A stretch of 12,161 nucleotides of DNA. Origin: Acidobacteriota bacterium (GTDB lineage: Bacteria > Acidobacteriota > Vicinamibacteria > Vicinamibacterales > UBA2999). Both the position numbers and the translations under genes were made by a program. The DNA lies in the NCBI GenBank assembly GCA_947465645.1, contig CANIBQ010000124.1, positions 1 to 12,161 on the forward strand, given 5' to 3'. Shown here piece after piece: positions 1 through 6,874 of the stretch (positions are counted from its first letter, which is position 1; the number at the start of each line of letters is the position of its first letter). The notes beneath the pieces were generated by a model. It had not been told where the DNA came from and ran no database searches. It was given only the letters and a program-made list of their open reading frames with translations.

Positions 1-77
1 ACCTCGGGGACGGGCTTCGCGTCCGCCTCCCGGAGGATCGTGACCATCTGCTCTTCGGTGAATCGTGTCTTCTTCAT
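1..77 (-). CDS. IS3-family transposase OrfA, N-terminal fragment (runs off left edge)
   Basis: The first 25 codons of an open frame begin at an ATG (75-77, complement) and run off the window. The peptide starts MKKTRFTEEQMVTILREA, the classic beginning of IS3-family OrfA proteins (HTH_Tnp_1 type), which carry the helix-turn-helix that binds the element's ends. A GAGGGAG tract lies just upstream of the ATG. In the IS3 family OrfA is normally joined to the DDE integrase domain (OrfB) by programmed frameshifting; that part would lie beyond the window. The family call rests on the N-terminal motif and on the terminal repeat at 147. Whether the whole element is intact cannot be seen. Confidence 0.85.
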   Translation of the reverse strand, partial: MKKTRFTEEQMVTILREADAKPVPE

Positions 78-81
78 GGCT

Positions 82-99
82 CCCTCGTGAATCCGAGGG
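82..99 (-). promoter_or_regulatory. Hairpin covering the orfA ribosome binding site
   Basis: On the minus-strand transcript the sequence CCCTCG-GATTCA-CGAGGG can fold into a 6-bp stem with a 6-nt loop. The 3' arm contains the purine-rich Shine-Dalgarno of orfA, and the ATG follows five bases later. Such hairpins are a known way for insertion sequences to limit transposase translation from read-through transcripts. The pairing is seen; the function is inferred. Confidence 0.45.
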
Positions 100-147
100 C
101 GCCATTCTCGCAGGCTTCAGCTGGTCCGAAAAACGCCTAGCAGGTCA

Positions 148-240
148 CCAATACATCGAGGTAAATTTGGTGATCCCGTGATGTGACGAAGAGTCTCCGC
201 GCGTCACACGCGTGCTACAGCCGTCGTCTATATTCGCGCG
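148..240. other. Short intergenic region between IS end and Rieske gene
   Basis: This stretch of 93 bases lies between the IS tip and the Rieske ATG. It must hold the Rieske promoter unless that lies within the IS. A TATATT hexamer is present at 229-234, only 6 bases before the ATG, but no matching -35 and no clear Shine-Dalgarno could be found. An imperfectly placed inverted repeat (TCACCAA at 145-151 and TTGGTGA at 167-173) straddles the IS boundary. Confidence 0.4.
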
Positions 241-837
<597 letters not shown>

Positions 838-869
838 GTGAAGCCAGCTCCCACAAGCTGACAGCCGGC

Positions 870-897
870 AACTGACAACTGACAACTGAAAACTAAG
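870..897. repeat. 7-bp tandem repeat next to the nuoN remnant
   Basis: The units aactgac, aactgac, aactgaa and aactaag follow one another: two exact copies and two decayed ones. The last unit overlaps the stop codon of the nuoN remnant (893-895), so the repeat marks the edge of the homologous block. Confidence 0.7.
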
Positions 898-1097
898 AGA
901 GTGTCGAGACGACGCGCAGGGCCATGTCTACCCAGGGGCCTGGGTAGACGCCCATGCCGACGACGCCAACGAGGCAGATGACGATGGCGAGGCCGAGCAG
1001 ACGGGGAACGGCGACCGGGCCCCTGCCCTCGGCCTAGCAGGTCAGTACATCCTGGGGGCAATCGTCATGCCCGCCACCGCGGCGACCATCGGCATCC
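893..1097 (-). pseudogene. nuoN: Remnant of a second nuoN 3' end, internally deleted
   Basis: Positions 893-1034 align without gaps to 1732-1873, the last 47 codons of the intact nuoN including its TAG stop, with 9 mismatches in 142 bases by my count. Homology continues as a short tract at 1045-1052 (matching 1882-1889), then jumps about 430 bp to a second block at 1061-1097, which matches 2324-2360 with one mismatch and encodes MPMVAAVAGMTI as nuoN does. The fragment has no start, lacks the antiporter core and is broken by a short tract identical to an IS end. Seven of nine changed codons are synonymous, so it came from a nuoN that diverged while still coding. It lies on the same strand and in the same order as the real gene. 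Confidence 0.9.
1032..1044 (-). mobile_element. IS3-like terminal tip scar inside the nuoN remnant
   Basis: The 13 bases gcctagcaggtca are identical to 135-147, the outer tip of the IS3-like element at the left edge, and in the same orientation. The first three bases are also present in nuoN, so ten bases (tagcaggtca) replace eight bases (gcttcgat) of the intact gene. A chance match of this length exactly at the point where homology breaks is unlikely. No other IS sequence remains here. Confidence 0.5.
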
Positions 1098-1269
1098 CGT
1101 GCCTGCATCGTCGAATAGCCCCCGCGCGGCGCGCTCGTGCGCTTTGCCAGGAGGTCATTGACCATGACCGGCGCTCCGATGCCTGCGACAGGATCAGCAG
1201 CAACGGATCGTTCCTATTGCGGATGTACGTGCTGCCAATGACGCCGAATAGTTCGGCAGCTTTCACTTT

Positions 1270-1289
1270 GGGCCGGCTGAAGCCGGCCC
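1270..1289. repeat. REP-like palindrome, 9-bp stem with GA loop
   Basis: Two perfect 9-base arms (GGGCCGGCT and AGCCGGCCC) flank a two-base GA loop. It shares this architecture and a following cccCAC tract with the other palindromes downstream of nuoN, suggesting one dispersed repeat family with changing stem sequence. Confidence 0.75.
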
Positions 1290-1628
1290 CCACGCACTTC
1301 GCTGGGCTGTAGCGCGTCTGCCGATCCCTTCTCGGAACGGGTTCGACACATCACGTCCAGCTGAACTCTTTCTGAGCGTCGATCGCGGTGGCGGGCCGGA
1401 TGCTCCGCGTAGCGATGCGTTCGAGGAGCCCGCACGGCGTCAGTCTGACAAACGCATCGCAAGGGCCGAAGTCCTCGTGGGGTGGAGGAGCGGTTCGGAT
1501 CGAGCCGCGACGGAGGGGCCCCACGTGCCGCCGACATATCCCTGGAGATGCGTTTGACCGGGCTCCGAGCCGCATCGCCGGAGCGGAGCGTCCGGACCGC
1601 CGCCGTTCTGTTGCGACGTCAGTGGTGG

Positions 1629-1645
1629 TGAATGCTTCGCATTCA
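1629..1645. repeat. Small hairpin, 7-bp stem
   Basis: TGAATGC and GCATTCA are perfect arms around a TTC loop. It lies six bases before the palindrome at 1651-1670 and may be part of the same composite repeat. Confidence 0.55.
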
Positions 1646-1650
1646 TCAAG

Positions 1651-1670
1651 GCGAGCCTTACAAGGCTCGC
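1651..1670. repeat. REP-like palindrome, 9-bp stem with AC loop
   Basis: The arms GCGAGCCTT and AAGGCTCGC pair perfectly around a two-base AC loop and are followed by ccCAC. The architecture is the same as at 1270-1289 but the stem sequence differs. Confidence 0.75.
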
Positions 1671-1687
1671 CCCACAGGCGGGTCACG

Positions 1688-1705
1688 GTCCGCCTGAAGG
1701 CGGAC
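1688..1705. repeat. REP-like palindrome just downstream of nuoN
   Basis: The arms GTCCGCCT and AGGCGGAC form an 8-bp perfect stem around GA and are followed by actacgt. It begins 27 bases past the nuoN stop on the minus strand. It could stabilise the 3' end of the operon mRNA, but no U-tract follows on that strand, so it is not a standard intrinsic terminator. Confidence 0.75.
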
Positions 1706-1731
1706 ACTACGTAGGGTTGAGGGATTAAAAA

Positions 1732-3156
1732 CTAGAAAAGTGTCGAGGCGACGCGGAGGGCCATGTCTACCCAGGGACCCGGGTAGACGCCCATGCCGAC
1801 GACGCCAACGAGGCAGATGACGATGGCGAGGCCGAGCAGGCGGGGAACGGCGACGGGGCCCCTGCCCTCGGCCGCTTCGATGTACATCCGGCGCGCGATG
1901 AGCAGGTAGTAATAGAGGGCGACGACGGTGAGGACGGCGCCGAGGAAGACCAAGCCGTAGAGGCCGCGTTCGATGGCGGCCCAGAAGACGTAGAGCTTGG
2001 CCCAGAAGCCGGCGACGAACGGGATCCCGCCGAGCGAGAGCAGGAAGATCAGCATCGCCAGCGCCAGGAGCGGTGAGCGCTGCGCGAGCCCCTTGTACGC
2101 GTCGATGCCGTCGGAGCTCTCCGACCGCGCCACCGCCTCGACCACCATGAAGGCGCCCATGTTGCCGAACAGGTACGCCACCAGGTAGAAGAGCATCATC
2201 GCGATCCCCGAGCTCGAGAACGCGGCCAGCCCGACGAGCATGTAGCCGATGTGCGCGATCCCCGAGTAGGCGAGCAGCCGCTTGACGTTGCTCTGCGGGA
2301 TCGCCATCAGGTTGCCGGTGACGATCGTCATGCCCGCCACCGCGGCCACCATCGGCATCCACATCAGCGACGTGCTGCCAGCCCCCTCGACATAGAGCCG
2401 GATGATCGCGATGAAGCCGGCCGCCTTGGGCGCCACGGCCAACCACGCGACAAACGGTGTGCTGGCGGCCTCGTAGGCGTCGGGCGCCCACATGTGGAAT
2501 GGAAACGCCGCGATCTTGAAACTGAGGCCCGCGAACAGCAGCGTCATCCCCAGCACCATCATCGGATTGCCGTCGGCGAGCGCGGGGGCGATGGCTTCGA
2601 GCGCCGTGCTGCCGGTGACGCCGTAGATGAACGACATGCCGTAGGCAATCACGGCCGATGACACGGTGCCGACCAGGAAGAACTTGAGCGCCGCTTCCGA
2701 CGTCGTCGAGTCACGCTTCAGGAAGCCGGTCAGCACGTACAGCGGAATCGACATCAGCTCGAAGGCGACGAAGATGAGCACCAGGTCGCGCGCCGATGCC
2801 AGCACCATCATCCCGATGAGCGACGACAGCACGGCGAAGTGATACTCGGCCGACCGCCTGAGGAAGGTGGTGTGGCGCAGCGTCAGCGATCCGAGCAGGC
2901 TGATGATAGTGGCGGCGATGAAGAGCCGCTTCGAGAAGAGCGCGAGACTGTCCTGCACGAACGACAGGCTGAAGAGCGACCGTCCTTCTTCCGCGAGAAA
3001 GGTCAGGCCAAAGACGCCGACCAGGCCGACGAGCGTCAGCCACCCGATGCGTTGATGCGCGTTGCCCTGCGTGATCAGCCCGACGAGGAGCACGAGCACG
3101 GCCACCGCAAAGAGCGCGACCTCGGCGACGAGCGGCATACCCAGGTCGAACGTCAT
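1732..3156 (-). CDS. nuoN: NADH-quinone oxidoreductase subunit N (antiporter-like)
   Basis: This 474-residue polytopic membrane protein is one of the three antiporter-like proton channels of complex I. The key charges are present: Glu133 in AFELMSIPLY (TM5), Lys214 in GLSFKIAAFPFHMWAPDAY (TM7), Lys244 in VAPKAAGF (TM8), Lys292 in NVKRLLAYSGIAHIGYM and Lys387 in GFWAKLYVF (TM12). Length is normal for the family. The ATG at 3156 overlaps the nuoM stop as ATGA; an open frame extends far upstream inside nuoM but is a shadow. It is the last gene of the operon. Its 3' end is duplicated in degraded form at 893-1097. Confidence 0.97.
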   Translation of the reverse strand: MTFDLGMPLVAEVALFAVAVLVLLVGLITQGNAHQRIGWLTLVGLVGVFGLTFLAEEGRSLFSLSFVQDSLALFSKRLFIAATIISLLGSLTLRHTTFLRRSAEYHFAVLSSLIGMMVLASARDLVLIFVAFELMSIPLYVLTGFLKRDSTTSEAALKFFLVGTVSSAVIAYGMSFIYGVTGSTALEAIAPALADGNPMMVLGMTLLFAGLSFKIAAFPFHMWAPDAYEAASTPFVAWLAVAPKAAGFIAIIRLYVEGAGSTSLMWMPMVAAVAGMTIVTGNLMAIPQSNVKRLLAYSGIAHIGYMLVGLAAFSSSGIAMMLFYLVAYLFGNMGAFMVVEAVARSESSDGIDAYKGLAQRSPLLALAMLIFLLSLGGIPFVAGFWAKLYVFWAAIERGLYGLVFLGAVLTVVALYYYLLIARRMYIEAAEGRGPVAVPRLLGLAIVICLVGVVGMGVYPGPWVDMALRVASTLF

Positions 3157-4685
3157 TGTCCGACGATCCGCATCAGCAGTGGCATCGTTGCCGTGTCGAT
3201 TGGCGCGATCGCCAGGCTCGGCATCACGCCGAACAGCACGAGGACGAAGACCAGGATGCCCAGCGCTGCCCATTCCGTCCCCTGCGCATCGGGCAGGTTC
3301 TGGAAGTGCGGGTCGGTGCTTGGCGGTCCCCAGAAGATCACCTTGGTGACCCGGAGCACGTAGATAGACGTGAGGAACGCCCCGATGACCCCGGGGAACA
3401 GCCACCAGGGATGCGCGGAACTCCACGCGCCGAGGAACGTGAGGAACTCGGCGACGAAGCCGGCGGTGGCCGGCAGGCCGAGCGATGACAGGCCCCCGAT
3501 GGTGAACGCGGTGGCGATGCCGGGCATCATCCTGGCGAATCCGCCCATCTTGAAGATCTCGCGCGAGTGCGACTTCTCGTAGACGAGACCGACCAGCGCG
3601 AAGAAGAGCCCTGTCATGATCCCGTGCGCGAACATCTGGAACACCGATCCGTTGAGTCCATGCTGGGTCAGGGTGGCCGCGCCCAGCATCACGACGCCCA
3701 TGTGCGAGACCGACGAGTAGGCGATCACGTACTTCAGGTCGGTCTGGGCCAGCGCGCTCAACGCGCCGTAAACGATGTTGATGCAGGCGATGGCGCCGAC
3801 GAGCCACGCCCATTCAACCGAGGCGTCGGGGAGCAGGCCCATCCCGAGGCGCACGACGCCGTAGGCGCCAAGCTTCATCAGCACGCCCGCGTGCAGCATC
3901 GAGACCGCGGTCGGCGCAGAGGCGTGGCCGTCGGGCGACCAGGTATGGAAGGGCCAGATGGCCGCAAGGATGCCGAAGCCGATGTAGAAGGCGAGGAAGA
4001 CCCACGATTGCAGCACGGGGTCGAACGTCATCGTCTGGAACGTCAGAAACGAGAACGAGCGTGACCCGCCGTGGACGTAGAGGGCGAGGATGCCGACGAG
4101 GATGAAGGCCGACCCGAACAGCAGGTACAGCGTCAGCTTCATCGCCGCGTATTCCTTGGTGCCGACGCCGGTGCGCCCGAAGGCCCACCCGAAGAGGCCT
4201 TGTGGCCGCACGTAGCCCGAGGATCCCCAGATGCCGATGAGCAGATACATCGGCAGCACGGCAATCTCGTAGAACAGGAAGAAGATGAAGAGGTCGAGCG
4301 AGACGAAGACGCCGTAGACGCCCGTCACCAGCAGGAGCAGCAGCGCATAAAATTCCTGGCTGCGCTCCTTGACCGTCCACGACGCAAACGCGCCGGCGAA
4401 GATGATGATCGAGGTGAGCAGCACCATCAGCGCGCTCATGCCGTCGAGCCCGAGCTCGTACGAGATACCCAGGGACGGCACCAGTTCGAATTTCTCGTAG
4501 AACTGGAATCCCGCCGCGGCGCGGTCGTACGCCCAGTAGACGTACAGCGAGGCCACCAGCGACACGAACGAGCCCGCCAGCGCCGTCCACCGGACGAGCA
4601 GCGGCCGGTGGCGCGCGAAGAACATGATGATGAGCGCGCTCGCGAACGGCGCCCACGTCATGATGGAGAGCAGCGGTAGTCTCAA
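3153..4685 (-). CDS. nuoM: NADH-quinone oxidoreductase subunit M (antiporter-like, TM7 Lys missing)
   Basis: This 510-residue antiporter-like subunit starts at TTG (4685), which overlaps the nuoL stop as TTGA. The peptide MRLPLLSIMTWAPF matches the usual NuoM N-terminus. Glu140 (LFYEIAVLPMYLLIGIWG), the TM8 pair His265/Lys271 (SMLHAGVLMKLGAYGV), Lys318 (TDLKYVIAYSSVSHMG) and the TM12 Glu413 (GFVAEFLTFLGAW) are conserved. The TM7 lysine, Lys234 in E. coli NuoM within the motif AVKMPxxPxHxWLPDAH, is replaced by Leu240: the segment reads FGILAAIWPFHTWSPDGH. No other lysine lies in that helix. The rest of the gene looks intact and in frame. An insertion-like loop at 157-178 (YVRPQGLFGWAFGRTGVG) precedes TM6. 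It may be a NuoM subtype with an altered proton path. Confidence 0.96.
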   Translation of the reverse strand: MRLPLLSIMTWAPFASALIIMFFARHRPLLVRWTALAGSFVSLVASLYVYWAYDRAAAGFQFYEKFELVPSLGISYELGLDGMSALMVLLTSIIIFAGAFASWTVKERSQEFYALLLLLVTGVYGVFVSLDLFIFFLFYEIAVLPMYLLIGIWGSSGYVRPQGLFGWAFGRTGVGTKEYAAMKLTLYLLFGSAFILVGILALYVHGGSRSFSFLTFQTMTFDPVLQSWVFLAFYIGFGILAAIWPFHTWSPDGHASAPTAVSMLHAGVLMKLGAYGVVRLGMGLLPDASVEWAWLVGAIACINIVYGALSALAQTDLKYVIAYSSVSHMGVVMLGAATLTQHGLNGSVFQMFAHGIMTGLFFALVGLVYEKSHSREIFKMGGFARMMPGIATAFTIGGLSSLGLPATAGFVAEFLTFLGAWSSAHPWWLFPGVIGAFLTSIYVLRVTKVIFWGPPSTDPHFQNLPDAQGTEWAALGILVFVLVLFGVMPSLAIAPIDTATMPLLMRIVGQ

Positions 4686-6574
4686 CTCAGTTTCATCCAG
4701 AGAATGAGCGCGAGCACGCCGACCGCGACGCCGTACACGTAGTCCTGCGCCTTGCCGGTTTGAATCGTGCGGAGGTCATCGCCCGCCGTCAGCGTCCAGG
4801 CGCTCACGACGTTGAGCAGGCCGTCGACGACGTAACGGTCGGTCCAGCCGACCACCCTCGAGATGCCGAGCAGCACCCTGCCGTAGAGGAGCACGAACAC
4901 GTCGTCGACCCAGAACTTCGCGAGCGCCGCGCTGCGGATCGACCCGAAGGCCGCGGCCAGGCGCGCCGGGTTGATGGACCGGCGCTGGTACGTCAACCAC
5001 GCGAGCAGGATGCCGGCCAAGGCGACGCCGACAGCGCTGGGCATCAGCCAGCCCGGGACCGCATGCTCGACGCCTTCCGCCGCTTCGTGCGGCAGCAGCG
5101 GACCGATCATCGTCGAGTAGATCCCGACGAGCATGGAGAGCGCCGCCAGCGTGAGCAGAGGCAGCATCATCGACGCAGGCGGATCGCCATGGTGGTGCGA
5201 TTCGTGTGCATGATGCGGCGCGGACCCTATCGGGTCCGCGTGCGATCCATAGAACGCCAGAAACACGACGCGGAACATGTAAAACGCGGTGAGGAACGCG
5301 ACCAGCATCAGCACCGCGAACGGCCCTGGCAGCCCGCCCATCCACATCGCGCCGAGAATCTCCTCCTTCGACAGGAAACCGGCGAAGAAGGGGATGCCCG
5401 CGAGCGACAGCGTGCCGATCAGGAAGACGATCGCCGTGATCGGCATCCTGCGGGCGAGGCCGCCCATCTTCGAGATGTCGTTGGTGCCGACGGCGTGGAT
5501 CACCGCGCCCGCCCCGAGGAAGAGCAGCGCCTTGAACAGGCCGTGCGTGAGCAGGTGGAAGAAGCCGGCCGTCGAGAATCCGGCGCCGATGGCCGCCATC
5601 ATGTATCCGAGCTGCGAGACGGTGGAGTACGCGAGCACGCGCTTGATGTCGTCTTGCACGCAGGCGAGCACCGCGGCGAGCAGCGCGGTCAACGCGCCGA
5701 TCCACGCCACGATCAACATCACGTCCGGCGTCAGCGCAAATAGCCAGGCTGTCCGGTGCAGCAGGTACACGCCGGCCGTCACCATCGTCGCGGCATGGAT
5801 CAATGCAGAGACGGGCGTCGGGCCTTCCATCGCGTCGGGAAGCCAGACGTGAAACGGGAACTGCGCCGACTTGCCGGCGGCGCCGAGATAGATGCAGAAC
5901 GTGATCGCCGACAGGCCGGCCAGCGGCAGGAGGCCGGCTTCGACCATCCCACGCAGCTCCGTCAGGTCGAACGTGCCCGCCGATCGCCAGAGCAGCACGA
6001 TGCCGATGAGAAACCCGACGTCGCCGAGCTTGGTCGTCCAGAACGCCTTGACGGCGGCGCGCGCGGCCTCGGGCTTCGAGTACCAGAACCCGATCAGCAG
6101 GTACGAGCAGAGGCCCACCAGCTCCCAGCACATGAACAACTGGAGCAGGTTGGGCGAGAGCACGAGGCCCATCATCGAGAACGCGAAGAGCGATTGATAG
6201 GTGTAGTAGCGTCCGAGTCCCTTCGGCGGTTCATCGTGCAGGTAGCCGAGCGAGTAGACCTGCACCAGCAGCGCCACCAGCGTGACGAGCATCAGCATGA
6301 CCGTCGAGTCGCCATCGACGAGCACGCCGACCGTCGCGAGCGGCTTGCCAGCGCCCGGCAGCCATTCCCACACGCGCAGGGTCGGGTCTGTGACGGCTCC
6401 CTGCGCCTGCCACGCCATGATCGCGGCGCCGAAGGCGGCCGCTGCGCACGCCACCGAGAAGAACGCCGCCGGCGGTCCGAGCCTCCGGAAAGGCGCCACG
6501 ATGGCGAGCACGAAGAACGCCGCCAGCGGCAGCAGCAGCGAGACGAGCGCCAGTGTGCCCGGGTCGGTCGTCAT
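4682..6574 (-). CDS. nuoL: NADH-quinone oxidoreductase subunit L (antiporter-like)
   Basis: This 630-residue subunit is the distal antiporter-like channel of complex I and carries the long lateral helix at its C-terminus. Channel residues are present: Glu151 in MCWELVGLCSYLLIGFWY (TM5), Lys235 in GAAGKSAQFPFHVWLPDAM (TM7), His260 in ALIHAATMVTAG (TM8), Lys311 in DDIKRVLAYSTVSQLGYM, His344/Lys348 in LTHGLFKALLFL and Lys403 in AGFLSKEEIL (TM12). Residues 445-463 form a His-rich loop (HADPIGSAPHHAHESHHHG), as in many NuoL proteins. The ATG overlaps the nuoK stop as ATGA. There is little Shine-Dalgarno, so translation is probably coupled to nuoK. Confidence 0.97.
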   Translation of the reverse strand: MTTDPGTLALVSLLLPLAAFFVLAIVAPFRRLGPPAAFFSVACAAAAFGAAIMAWQAQGAVTDPTLRVWEWLPGAGKPLATVGVLVDGDSTVMLMLVTLVALLVQVYSLGYLHDEPPKGLGRYYTYQSLFAFSMMGLVLSPNLLQLFMCWELVGLCSYLLIGFWYSKPEAARAAVKAFWTTKLGDVGFLIGIVLLWRSAGTFDLTELRGMVEAGLLPLAGLSAITFCIYLGAAGKSAQFPFHVWLPDAMEGPTPVSALIHAATMVTAGVYLLHRTAWLFALTPDVMLIVAWIGALTALLAAVLACVQDDIKRVLAYSTVSQLGYMMAAIGAGFSTAGFFHLLTHGLFKALLFLGAGAVIHAVGTNDISKMGGLARRMPITAIVFLIGTLSLAGIPFFAGFLSKEEILGAMWMGGLPGPFAVLMLVAFLTAFYMFRVVFLAFYGSHADPIGSAPHHAHESHHHGDPPASMMLPLLTLAALSMLVGIYSTMIGPLLPHEAAEGVEHAVPGWLMPSAVGVALAGILLAWLTYQRRSINPARLAAAFGSIRSAALAKFWVDDVFVLLYGRVLLGISRVVGWTDRYVVDGLLNVVSAWTLTAGDDLRTIQTGKAQDYVYGVAVGVLALILWMKLS

Positions 6575-6870
6575 CCCTTGAGGAGGTCCAGATGATCCGC
6601 CATCGCCGTGCGGCGCACGCGGAAGAGCAGGATGACGATGGCCAGGCCGAGCGCCATCTCAGCAACCGTGATGCTGATGGTGAACACGGTGAAGACCATG
6701 CCGGCGACGCTGCCGTTGAAACGCGAGAACGCCACCAGGTTGATGTTGACCGAGTTGAGCATCAGCTCGATGCCGAGGAGGATGCCGATCGTGTTGCGGC
6801 GGGTGATCACGCCGAACAGGCCGATGCAGAAGAGCACAGCGGAGAGGACGAGAAACGGCTGCAGCCCCAC
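6571..6870 (-). CDS. nuoK: NADH-quinone oxidoreductase subunit K
   Basis: This small three-helix membrane subunit has 99 residues, the family's usual length, and is homologous to MrpC. The two essential glutamates are seen: Glu35 in GILLGIELMLNSVNINLVAF and Glu71 in ITVAEMALGLAIVILLFR. The start is GTG at 6870, four bases after the nuoJ stop and preceded by GAGGA at a suitable distance. MGLQPFLVLSAVLFCIGLFG aligns with the normal NuoK N-terminus. Confidence 0.97.
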   Translation of the reverse strand: MGLQPFLVLSAVLFCIGLFGVITRRNTIGILLGIELMLNSVNINLVAFSRFNGSVAGMVFTVFTISITVAEMALGLAIVILLFRVRRTAMADHLDLLKG

Positions 6871-6874
6871 GCGA

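Larger units (their letters stand above)
1..147 (-). mobile_element. End of an IS3-family insertion sequence (partial)
   Basis: The element's orfA-proximal end appears to be at 147. Read on the minus strand, the tip is TGACCTGCTAGGCGTTTTTC; it begins TG as IS3-family terminal repeats do, and its last bases on the plus strand are caggtca. It lies about 70 bp upstream of the orfA start, the usual distance. The other end and the target duplication are outside the window, so the exact boundary and group are inferred. The last 13 bases (135-147) recur exactly at 1032-1044 inside the nuoN remnant. Confidence 0.75.
838..1731. other. Gene-free convergent intergenic region with gene remnant and palindromes
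   Basis: About 890 bases lie between the convergent Rieske and nuoN genes. Contents from left to right: a 7-bp tandem repeat (870-897), a nuoN remnant (893-1097) with an IS-tip scar (1032-1044), then palindromes at 1270-1289, 1629-1645, 1651-1670 and 1688-1705. Open frames here (for example about 1351-1714 on both strands) show no recognisable domain, overlap each other and run through the palindromes, so none is called as a gene. The stretch 1100-1260 and the stretch 1300-1620 hold nothing I recognise. No intrinsic terminator with a U-tract was found for either flanking gene. Confidence 0.7.

Noticed and set aside
145..173. Inverted repeat TCACCAA/TTGGTGA as an operator or attachment site
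   Set aside because: Arms are only seven bases and one arm crosses the IS boundary, so it can be chance.
229..234. TATATT as a -10 box of a leaderless Rieske transcript
   Set aside because: No -35 element at a proper distance, and one AT-rich hexamer in a short spacer is weak evidence.
1042..1293. 83-codon minus-strand open frame containing MPMVAAVAGMTI as a new small protein
   Set aside because: The recognisable part is the nuoN remnant, and its start lies in a palindrome. No sign of an independent gene.
1688..1705. Intrinsic terminator for nuo
   Set aside because: The stem is good, but no run of U follows on the nuo strand and the element has sister copies not placed at gene ends. It is called a repeat instead.
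1388..1714. Open frame of 108 codons on the plus strand ending VRLKADTT, and its 118-codon antisense partner
   Set aside because: Both run through the palindromes, show no domain and overlap on opposite strands in GC-rich sequence. They are best explained as chance frames over repeats.
1658..2491. Long Arg-rich open frame on the minus strand inside and beyond nuoN
   Set aside because: It is an out-of-frame shadow of nuoN, which has a clear NuoN protein in another frame.
3157..3813. Fusion of nuoN to an upstream domain (open frame extends to 3813)
   Set aside because: The extension is an Arg-rich shadow of nuoM; the ATGA overlap at 3156 and the NuoN-like N-terminus fix the start.
4760..5743. 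Long plus-strand open frames opposite nuoL and elsewhere in nuo (also 5756-6595, 7944-9137, 9038-10201)
   Set aside because: They are rich in Arg, Glu, His and Asp without domains, and are typical antisense shadows of GC-rich membrane protein genes.
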